Below, in pieces: positions 9,366-16,028 of a DNA stretch of 16,028 bases (positions within the stretch are counted from its first letter, which is position 1; each line of letters starts with the position of its first letter). The notes beneath the pieces were generated by a model. It was not told where the DNA came from, made no database searches, and worked only from the letters and a program-made list of their open reading frames with translations. Origin of the DNA: Deinococcus marmoris (GTDB taxonomy: Bacteria > Deinococcota > Deinococci > Deinococcales > Deinococcaceae); NCBI RefSeq assembly GCF_001949125.1, contig NZ_MSTI01000064.1:1-16028 (forward strand), written 5' to 3'. The translations under genes and the position numbers were made by a program.

Positions 9366-9371
9366 TAGACT
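9366..9371 (+). promoter_or_regulatory. Putative -10 element for a leaderless transcript of the Nudix gene
   Basis: TAGACT (TAnnnT type) ends nine bases before an ATG at 9381, the distance at which Deinococcus leaderless transcripts commonly begin. No good -35 is visible at 16-18 bases upstream. If transcription starts here, the first start codon is that of the 16-codon mini-ORF, and the possible Nudix start at 9347 would lie outside the message. Confidence 0.4.
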
Positions 9372-9380
9372 GCGGCCCAC

Positions 9381-9427
9381 ATGACCCGTCTGCTGCCTCC
9401 CCACCGCCCCTTCGCCCCGGTCCGCCC

Positions 9428-9431
<4 letters not shown>
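9381..9431 (+). CDS. Possible leaderless mini-ORF coupled to the Nudix gene
   Basis: A 16-residue frame, MTRLLPPHRPFAPVRP, starts nine bases after a -10-like hexamer and stops with TGA at 9429-9431, overlapping the Nudix ATG at 9428 as ATGA. The peptide is basic and rich in Pro, Leu and Arg. There is no Shine-Dalgarno sequence for either start, so translation of the mini-ORF followed by re-initiation is one way the Nudix gene could be read. Chance cannot be excluded. Confidence 0.35.
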
Positions 9432-9904
<473 letters not shown>

Positions 9905-9920
9905 GCTGAAGTCGGGAAGC

Positions 9921-11390
9921 ATGACTTACACCACGGTCAGATCGTCCTGGAGGCTTTCCAGTCTGCTGGCTCTGGCCTTGCTGGCTGGCGCTCAGGCACA
10001 GACAGTCATTCCTGCCGTTATCCCCACGCTGCCGCCGCCCTCGGCTTCAGTCGCGGCAGCGCCGATTGGAGACTCGATCTTTCCGGCGCTGGGACAGGCC
10101 GGGCTGGACGTGCTGAATTACGATCTGGACCTGACCGTGGACCGCCCTGGCACCTCCGAATTGCGCGGCACAGTGGTGCTGACGGTGACCTCTACCCAGC
10201 CGCTGCCCGTGCTGAGCCTGGATTTTCTGGGGCCGCAGGTGCTGGAGGTGCGCTGGAACGGCCTACCCGCCCCTTACCGTCATGATCAAACCGTGGGCAA
10301 GCTGATTGTCGAACCGCCCCAGTCGCTGCTTCCCGGCACGAAGGCCGAAGTCACGGTGCGCTTCGCCGGACAGGTGGGGGTGCGGCCTGACCCGGACCTG
10401 CCGATCAACGTGGGCTGGCAGGCGGTCCCGGCACTGGGCGGGCGCGTCGGCGCAAACTTCACCCTCAGCGAACCGGACGGCACGCGCACCTTTTTACCCG
10501 TCAACGATCACCCGTCTGACCCGGCCACCTTCACCACCCGCATCACCGTTCCCGCCGGATACACGGCGGCGGCCAGCGGCGTGCAGCGTTCCGAGGTCGC
10601 TGCGCCGAACGGGGGCCGCACCTTCACCTTCGAGCAGGCGCAGCCGATTCCCACCTACACGCTGGCGATCCATGTCAACCGCTTCGAGCGGGTAGATTCC
10701 GCCGCCGTGCCGGTGGGGGAGGGCGGCGCAGACGTGATCCGGCGCGACTACTTCCCCGTCGGTGTCCCGGCGGATACGCGTGATGCCTACGTCTCCACGG
10801 GCGAGATTCTGAAGGTGCTGGCCGACTGGTTCGGGCCGTACCCGTTCAGTGCTTACGGTTCGGCCATCGTCACGCCGCGCATTCCGGCGCTGGAAACCGC
10901 CACGCTGTCCACCATGCCGGTCACGTCCAGCAACGTGCGTGTGCTGGTCCACGAAACCGCCCACCAGTGGTTCGGGGACCGCGTGACCCTGGCCGACTGG
11001 TCCGGGGTCTGGCTCAACGAGGGCTTTGCCACCTACGCCGAACTGCTGTGGGCGCAGGCGCAGGGCGAGACCGGGGATGACATGGTGCGCGGCTGGTACG
11101 CCCGCGTGGGCCGCAGCCAGACCCGTCCGCTCGTTGCCACCACCGAATCTCAACTGTTCGAAACCACCGCGTATATCCGGGGTGCGCTGGCCCTGCAAGC
11201 CGTTCGTGTGACCGTGGACGACACGGCTTTCAAGGCGTACTTGCGCGGCTGGGTCTCTGGGTTCTCGTCTCAGCCCGTGACCACTGCTGATCTGCTGACC
11301 TACACCCGCACGCGTCTGGGAGCAAAGGCAGAGGCTGCGCTGCGGCTGTGGGCCGAGTCGCCAGAATTGCCGCCGTTGCCGCAGAGATAA
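9921..11390 (+). CDS. Secreted M1-family zinc aminopeptidase-like metallopeptidase
   Basis: A 489-residue protein with a cleavable signal peptide (basic MTYTTVRSSWR, hydrophobic LSSLLALALLAG, likely cut after AQA near residue 26). A beta-rich N-terminal domain (60-255) of the M1 type is followed by the catalytic domain with HETAHQWFGD (zinc His344, catalytic Glu345, His348), the third ligand Glu367 in WLNEGFATYAE and the probable catalytic Tyr418 in TTAYIRGAL. The exopeptidase GAMEN motif appears as PALET with its Glu kept, as in other bacterial short M1 enzymes. It lacks the long C-terminal helical domain of PepN-type enzymes, so it is a compact version. It probably trims peptides outside the cytoplasm. 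The start at 9921 lies 16 bases after the Nudix stop, with a GGGAAG purine run upstream. Confidence 0.9.
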   Translation: MTYTTVRSSWRLSSLLALALLAGAQAQTVIPAVIPTLPPPSASVAAAPIGDSIFPALGQAGLDVLNYDLDLTVDRPGTSELRGTVVLTVTSTQPLPVLSLDFLGPQVLEVRWNGLPAPYRHDQTVGKLIVEPPQSLLPGTKAEVTVRFAGQVGVRPDPDLPINVGWQAVPALGGRVGANFTLSEPDGTRTFLPVNDHPSDPATFTTRITVPAGYTAAASGVQRSEVAAPNGGRTFTFEQAQPIPTYTLAIHVNRFERVDSAAVPVGEGGADVIRRDYFPVGVPADTRDAYVSTGEILKVLADWFGPYPFSAYGSAIVTPRIPALETATLSTMPVTSSNVRVLVHETAHQWFGDRVTLADWSGVWLNEGFATYAELLWAQAQGETGDDMVRGWYARVGRSQTRPLVATTESQLFETTAYIRGALALQAVRVTVDDTAFKAYLRGWVSGFSSQPVTTADLLTYTRTRLGAKAEAALRLWAESPELPPLPQR

Positions 11391-11422
11391 AGAGGGTCAG
11401 ACTGTCGAATGGCCGGAGATGA

Positions 11423-11938
11423 TCAGGCTACCCCGCAGGCCCGCTGCAACAGCAGATGCAGTTCATCCCGCCCCAGCCGCCTAGCGTCCAGCGGCAGGCC
11501 GTCCGGCAGGCTGCTCAGGCCCTGCACGATGGGGGTGAAACGGAATTCGGGGCGGGCGATCAGGTCACGGCGGGCAGTGAAGGCGATCACAAAATCGGCG
11601 CGCAATTCAAAATGGGCGTTCAGTTCGGCGCGCAGCGGGAAGGGATCGCCCGACAGCAGGTCCACCAGCGCCGGGTGCGGCTCAAAGCCGTCCTCCAGTT
11701 CCTTGAGCAACCGGGAGGTGTCCAGAAAAATGGAGGCGTTGGGCAACGTATACCCGGTGATGCGGCGGCGGCAGACCTCCGGCGGGTCACCGCGCACGGT
11801 GCTGACGCTGCGTGTGGCCCGCACAGCGCCCCCCAGCAGCGCCCAGAAACGGGACAGGCTGGAATAGCGCGCCAGCTCCACATACCCGCCGGGCTTGGTG
11901 GCCAGCGGGCGGGTGGGCCGCTCGGCAGAGGCGGTCAT
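11423..11938 (-). CDS. Hypothetical protein, family not recognised
   Basis: A 171-residue, mostly hydrophilic protein with no signal peptide, membrane helix or metal motif that I can name. Notable segments are [20 protein letters not shown] near the N-terminus, [19 protein letters not shown] in the middle and [20 protein letters not shown], which reads like alternating strands and helices of a small globular domain. The start ATG at 11938-11936 is supported by a TAAGAT -10-like hexamer six bases upstream, consistent with leaderless expression. It converges on the M1 peptidase with only 32 bases between stops and no terminator visible, and is divergent from the acyl-CoA dehydrogenase gene. Codon bias is like neighbouring genes, and both strands were compared: the antisense frame looks like a shadow. 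Function is unknown. Confidence 0.7.
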   Translation of the reverse strand: MTASAERPTRPLATKPGGYVELARYSSLSRFWALLGGAVRATRSVSTVRGDPPEVCRRRITGYTLPNASIFLDTSRLLKELEDGFEPHPALVDLLSGDPFPLRAELNAHFELRADFVIAFTARRDLIARPEFRFTPIVQGLSSLPDGLPLDARRLGRDELHLLLQRACGVA

Positions 11939-11944
11939 GGGTCC

Positions 11945-11950
11945 ATCTTA
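11945..11950 (-). promoter_or_regulatory. Putative -10 element of the hypothetical gene
   Basis: On the minus strand TAAGAT ends six bases before the ATG at 11938, the spacing expected for a leaderless transcript. No convincing -35 is seen. Confidence 0.35.
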
Positions 11951-11981
11951 CCCGCTGGCTCTGTTTTCCCCGCTCGTTTCG

Positions 11982-12019
11982 TCCACAAGCCCTAAAGAAG
12001 TCCACAGGCCCTAAAGAAT
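11982..12019. repeat. 19-bp tandem direct repeat in a divergent promoter region
   Basis: TCCACAAGCCCTAAAGAAG (11982-12000) is followed immediately by TCCACAGGCCCTAAAGAAT (12001-12019), 17 of 19 bases identical. It lies between the divergent hypothetical gene (start 11938) and the acyl-CoA dehydrogenase gene (start near 12059). A spacing of 19 bases, near two helical turns, would present two sites on about the same DNA face, so it may be an operator for a regulator of either gene. Confidence 0.65.
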
Positions 12020-12058
12020 CGGTAAACATGGGGCTGGGCGCTTTCACCCTGTCGGAAA

Positions 12059-13441
<1,383 letters not shown>

Positions 13442-13457
13442 ACGGCTGAAGGTAAAA

Positions 13458-13492
13458 GGGGATGAGAGCTGCATACACTCATCCCCTATTTT
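13458..13492 (+). terminator. Rho-independent terminator after the acyl-CoA dehydrogenase gene
   Basis: GGGGATGAG (13458-13466) and CTCATCCCC (13478-13486) form a perfect nine-pair stem around an 11-base loop, followed by TATTTT. An AAAA run before the stem gives some activity potential on the other strand too. Confidence 0.9.
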
Positions 13493-13703
13493 CGGACCAT
13501 TCTTTTAACCATTCTCAATGCAGTATTTCGCTGTTCCATACAACGTTTTCATATGAGCAGCAAGTTAAGCACAGGGGTGGAAACGCTCTGCGGACTGGCG
13601 GCTAAGTTGGGGGCATGCAAGGCGTTCTCCGAAACCACAGCGGTTCGGAAGCGCGGCGCTGGATTGAACCCATATCCCTCGATCCGGCGCGCAAGGAGCA
13701 ACT
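13493..13703. other. Intergenic region upstream of the membrane protein gene
   Basis: The first half is AT-richer than its surroundings (13493-13560) and is the likely promoter zone, but I cannot pick one -35/-10 pair with confidence. A bulged hairpin CCGAAACC/GGTTCGG lies around 13638-13657. The ribosome binding site AAGGAG at 13693-13698, five bases before the ATG, fixes the start of the next gene. No open frame here looks coding. Confidence 0.5.
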
Positions 13704-14633
13704 ATGACTTTAAACCGTGACTTCAATTCCCACCGTCTTTCCTGGCGCGGCATCATCGCCGGTCTGGTGGTTGGACTCGTCTCGACCCTCACCATCATCG
13801 CGCTGGGTCTGGTCATCACCGCCCTGACTGGCCTGAGCCTGAGCGGCGTGGGCATTGCCGCTGCCATTTGGACCGGCATCGCCGCGCTGGTGGGCGCGTA
13901 TCTGGCAGGTCTGACCGCCGTGCGCTCCAACGCCCCGGCCAGCCGCGACGGTGTGGCCGCCATGACCAGTGACGACGCGGGCCTGACCGGTCTGGTCATG
14001 GGCAGCGTGCTGGTGCTGCTGACCACCCTGTTTGCCTTCAACAGCGCCTCGCGCATCGTCGGCACGGCCACCAGCGCCATCGGCGGTCTGGTGGGCACCG
14101 CTGCTACGGCCACCGCTGCTGCTGGTGTGGGCGGCGCACAGGTGCCTGGCATCCAGAGCTTCTTCAACGGCATCACCCCCGCCGACGCCGAAGGGCTGAT
14201 CGCCGACAACACCAACCTGGATCAGGAACAGGTGACGGCCAGCGCCAATGTGATCTCCGGCATCGTGCGCCGCGCCAGCAACGATCTGGGCGACGTGGAC
14301 CTGACCAACATCGGTGACTTTGCCCAGGCCCGTGTGGACTCGATCAAGAAGGCCCTGAGTGGCCCGCAGTTCGTGACCCGTCTGGAGCGTCAGGGGCTGA
14401 GCAACGCCCAGGCTACCGAAGTGCAGACCGAAGTGAACAAGTCGGTGGACCGCATTCAGAAGCAGGCCGAGCAGACCGCCAAGAACGCTGAAGCTGCTGC
14501 CCGTGGCGCGGCCAGCACGGCAGGCTGGGCCTGGTTGCTGGTGGCGGGTCTGACCCTGCTGGCAAGTGTGTTCGGTGCGCGCAGCGCGGCCACCACCCCC
14601 GTCACCAACGTCGCCGCCCGCCGCCCCAACTAA
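13704..14633 (+). CDS. Multi-pass membrane protein of unknown function (possibly YrzE/TIGR04086-like)
   Basis: A 309-residue protein with an unusually clear ribosome binding site (AAGGAG, five bases before ATG). Hydrophobic helices lie at about 15-42, 48-72, 93-112 and 274-293, and a small-residue-rich stretch (GTATSAIGGLVGTAATATAAAGVGG, split here by context at 120-144) may be a further membrane or glycine/alanine hinge segment. Between 150 and 270 is a soluble region with an alpha-helical, Gln/Glu/Ala-rich run (EVQTEVNKSVDRIQKQAEQ, then TAKNAEAAARG) that could form a coiled coil or amphipathic helix. The N-terminal helices WRGIIAGLVVGLVSTLTIIA resemble the YrzE/TIGR04086 type of membrane protein, but this is a weak resemblance. 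The gene has its own terminator and so is probably monocistronic. Function unknown. Confidence 0.8.
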   Translation: MTLNRDFNSHRLSWRGIIAGLVVGLVSTLTIIALGLVITALTGLSLSGVGIAAAIWTGIAALVGAYLAGLTAVRSNAPASRDGVAAMTSDDAGLTGLVMGSVLVLLTTLFAFNSASRIVGTATSAIGGLVGTAATATAAAGVGGAQVPGIQSFFNGITPADAEGLIADNTNLDQEQVTASANVISGIVRRASNDLGDVDLTNIGDFAQARVDSIKKALSGPQFVTRLERQGLSNAQATEVQTEVNKSVDRIQKQAEQTAKNAEAAARGAASTAGWAWLLVAGLTLLASVFGARSAATTPVTNVAARRPN

Positions 14634-14674
14634 GCACTCTTCCAACGAGGCACTCTCAGAGCAGGACTTTTTAA

Positions 14675-14707
14675 GGCTGCACCTCCAATCGGGGGTGCGG
14701 CTTTTTT
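14675..14707 (+). terminator. Rho-independent terminator after the membrane protein gene
   Basis: GGCTGCACCTCC (14675-14686) pairs with GGGGGTGCGGC (14691-14701) over a four-base loop AATC, using two G-T(U) pairs, and is followed by TTTTTT (14702-14707). Confidence 0.9.
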
Positions 14708-14773
14708 GATGTCGCTGGCTTTGCCAGAGCTGGCACGCCTGAACGAATTTACGACGGCGAACGTGACCTGTGG

Positions 14774-14779
14774 CATCAT
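14774..14779 (+). promoter_or_regulatory. Putative -10 element upstream of the ABC permease
   Basis: CATCAT ends seven bases before an ATG at 14787, matching the -10 consensus at four positions and giving leaderless spacing to the mini-ORF there. The only -35 candidate, TTTACG at 14748-14753, is 20 bases away, longer than ideal. Confidence 0.3.
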
Positions 14780-14786
14780 CGGCGAA

Positions 14787-14840
14787 ATGAAACTCAGCTC
14801 TCGTCCCCGTCTGCCCCTGCTGCCAGAGCGCCGCATATGA
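14787..14840 (+). CDS. Possible leaderless mini-ORF coupled to the ABC permease gene
   Basis: A 17-residue frame, MKLSSRPRLPLLPERRI, begins seven bases after a -10-like hexamer and its TGA (14838-14840) overlaps the permease ATG (14837) as ATGA. The permease start has no Shine-Dalgarno sequence, so re-initiation after this mini-ORF would be a natural way to translate it. The peptide is basic and rich in Arg, Pro and Leu, like the mini-ORF before the Nudix gene. Confidence 0.35.
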   Translation: MKLSSRPRLPLLPERRI

Positions 14841-15628
14841 CCGCGCCGAAAGCCTTTCGTCCTCCCGCAGCAGGCGGACCGTCTATTTTCCTGTGGCTGC
14901 TGGGGGCAATAGCCGCCTTCCTGGCCCTGTTTTTTGTGATCACCTTCGTGCTGCGCCTGATGCCCGATCCGATTGGCCCGCGCGCCGATCTGTTTGCCGA
15001 GGGCGCGCGCGTCACCGTGCAGCTCACGGTGGTCAGCGGCCTGATCGGGCTGGTGATCGGCATGATCGCGGGAATTCAGAAGACCAGTGAAAACGCCTGG
15101 GTCCGTGCGCCTGCCAACTTCTTTATCTGGCTGGTGCGCGGCACGCCGCTGCTGGTGCAGATTCTGTTCGTGTACAACGCGCTTCCCGGCATTCTGGCGG
15201 CCATCGGCATCAACCTGCAACTCAACGAGTTCTGGTCTGCCGTGATCGCCCTGTCGCTGAATGTGGGCGCATACAACGCCGAGGTGATCCGCGCCGGGAT
15301 TCTGGCGATTGCGCGTGGCCAGACCGAGGCGGCCCGCAGCCTGGGTCTCAGCGGCGCGCAGACCATGACCACCGTGGTGCTGCCGCAGGCGCTACGGATC
15401 GTGGTGCCGCCTCTGGTCAACAACATCGTGGCGCTGCTCAAGGACTCCTCGCTGGCGTCCAGCATCGCCCTGCTGGAACTGACCCTGGCCGGATCGCGCG
15501 TCAGCTCGGAAAGCTTCCAGCCCATCCCAGTGCTGACCACCGTGGCCGTGGTGTATCTGGCCCTGACCACCGTGCTGACGCTGTTCACCGATCAGTTGGA
15601 GAAACGGACGAAGATCGCGAGTCGGTGA
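14837..15628 (+). CDS. Polar amino acid ABC transporter permease (HisM/GlnP type)
   Basis: A 263-residue inner-membrane permease of the His/Glu/Gln/Arg/opine group. After a short cytoplasmic N-terminus, helices lie at about 17-40, 57-80, 94-120, 133-152, 190-212 and 232-251. The RGTP motif (101-104) follows the third helix start, and the cytoplasmic EAA loop EAARSLGLSGAQTMTTVVLP (164-183) with the following QALR contacts the ATPase. VSGLIGLVIGMIAGI and NVGAYNAEVIRAGI are typical of the family. It forms the membrane channel of an importer together with an ATPase and a periplasmic binding protein. Neither partner is within the window: upstream is an unrelated terminated gene, and downstream the IS5 copy begins within about 37 bases. 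Partners may lie beyond the IS or elsewhere. The ATG at 14837 is chosen because homology and the ATGA overlap agree. Confidence 0.92.
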   Translation: MTAPKAFRPPAAGGPSIFLWLLGAIAAFLALFFVITFVLRLMPDPIGPRADLFAEGARVTVQLTVVSGLIGLVIGMIAGIQKTSENAWVRAPANFFIWLVRGTPLLVQILFVYNALPGILAAIGINLQLNEFWSAVIALSLNVGAYNAEVIRAGILAIARGQTEAARSLGLSGAQTMTTVVLPQALRIVVPPLVNNIVALLKDSSLASSIALLELTLAGSRVSSESFQPIPVLTTVAVVYLALTTVLTLFTDQLEKRTKIASR

Positions 15629-15664
15629 GAGAGGGTCAAAGGGTCTAAAAGTCTAAGAGCGCGT

Positions 15665-16027
15665 TTATAAAGGTTCGACAGAAGGATCAAGACGACGGAG
15701 CATCAAGCGAATGTTGGCGAGATAGCACCAGGAAGCGGAGGTGTGGCAGCGGCCTTCATAGTCCCGGCTCAGCCGACGTGAGCGCGTCAACCACGCCAAT
15801 GAGCGTTCCACCACCCAGCGGCGAGGCAGCACCTGAAACCCTTTGGCCCTGTCACTACGCTTGATGATTTCCAGTGTCCAGCCCAGTGTTTCCAGCGTCC
15901 AGGTGACCAGCTTGCCCAGATAACCACCATCGGCCCAGACATGACGGAGGCGCACAAAGCGCCTCCGTGCGTACCACAGCGTCATTTTCCCGCCATCACG
16001 GTCCTGAATATTTCCCGTCGTGATCAG
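15665..16027 (-). CDS. IS5-type DDE transposase, C-terminal part (cut by window edge)
   Basis: The frame is open from the right edge of the window to the TAA at 15667-15665, about 120 residues; the first Met inside (15985) is not the true start, since the preceding residues LITTGNIQDRDGGK continue the homology. VWADGGYLGKLV contains the second catalytic Asp of the IS5 DDE domain, and the C-terminal block RRWVVERSLAWLTRSRRLSR holds the catalytic Glu. No frameshift is seen in this part. It ends 37 bases after the ABC permease stop, on the opposite strand, so the element sits tail to tail with the permease gene. The terminal inverted repeat should lie around 15645-15670, but cannot be proven without the other end. 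Confidence 0.88.
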   Translation of the reverse strand: MITTGNIQDRDGGKMTLWYARRRFVRLRHVWADGGYLGKLVTWTLETLGWTLEIIKRSDRAKGFQVLPRRWVVERSLAWLTRSRRLSRDYEGRCHTSASWCYLANIRLMLRRLDPSVEPL

Positions 16028-16028
16028 C

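Larger units (their letters stand above)
9019..9427. other. Non-coding gap of about 400 bases between divergent MerR and Nudix genes
   Basis: The gap holds the MerR promoter region, a tandem ATTCCGTCT/ATTCCGTGC pair near 9104-9121 (complement ACGGAAT twice, nine bases apart), the duplicated hairpin repeat at 9184-9299, a TAGACT -10-like hexamer at 9366-9371 and a mini-ORF at 9381-9431. An 84-codon minus-strand frame covers 9015-9269, but its third-position GC is clearly lower than in the surrounding genes and it shows no recognisable domain, so the stretch is treated as regulatory rather than coding. Confidence 0.6.

Noticed and set aside
9347..9427. Longer Nudix start with a GGAG ribosome binding site
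   Set aside because: It would add 27 Pro-rich residues of low complexity that precede the normal first strand, and a -10-like hexamer lies inside it. It remains possible but is less likely than 9428.
10881..10905. Loss of the GAMEN motif in the M1 peptidase
   Set aside because: The PALET form keeps the Glu and is, as far as I recall, usual among short bacterial M1 enzymes, so it is not taken as a sign of inactivity.

Overview
The window is high-GC and compactly coded. Family content, codon bias and several start codons that sit 6-9 bases downstream of TAnnnT-like -10 hexamers with no Shine-Dalgarno sequence all point to a Deinococcus-like bacterium. That assignment is an inference from the sequence alone. 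Both edges are cut transposase genes: the C-terminus of an IS4-type DDE transposase on the left (+) and the C-terminal part of an IS5-type transposase on the right (-). The chromosomal segment between them is therefore bordered by mobile elements.

From 335 to 6778 everything reads leftward. First transcribed is a membrane pair, a DUF898/YjgN-like protein and an M48 metallopeptidase. Next come a flavodoxin-fold FMN reductase and an RluA-family pseudouridine synthase, all tightly packed. After a 73-base gap carrying a plausible promoter with an inverted repeat follows a complete ferrous iron uptake operon, feoA-feoB-feoC, with ATGA and TAGTG stop/start overlaps.

From 6947 to 9018, also leftward, a two-gene operon encodes a MerR-type regulator with a cobalamin-binding domain (CarH/LitR-like, but divergent at the light-sensing positions I remember) and, overlapping by ATGA, an NDUFA9-like atypical SDR NAD(P)-binding protein. 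A repeat-rich gap of about 400 bases (9019-9427) separates it from rightward genes: a Nudix-fold protein with a degraded catalytic box and a secreted M1-type zinc aminopeptidase. A leftward gene of unknown function (11423-11938) converges on the peptidase. It is divergent from a glutaryl-CoA-dehydrogenase-like acyl-CoA dehydrogenase (12059-13441), and the gap between those two contains a 19-bp tandem repeat. The dehydrogenase ends in a perfect rho-independent terminator. Next are a multi-pass membrane protein of unknown function with its own terminator and a polar amino acid ABC transporter permease that lacks its partner genes and runs directly into the IS5 copy.

I see no CRISPR array, tRNA, rRNA, prophage or recognisable defence island. 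The best leads for something undescribed are: the divergent B12-MerR regulator coupled to an SDR gene; two mini-ORFs of 16-17 codons, probably leaderless, whose stop codons overlap the starts of the Nudix and permease genes; and the duplicated hairpin elements between the MerR and Nudix genes.
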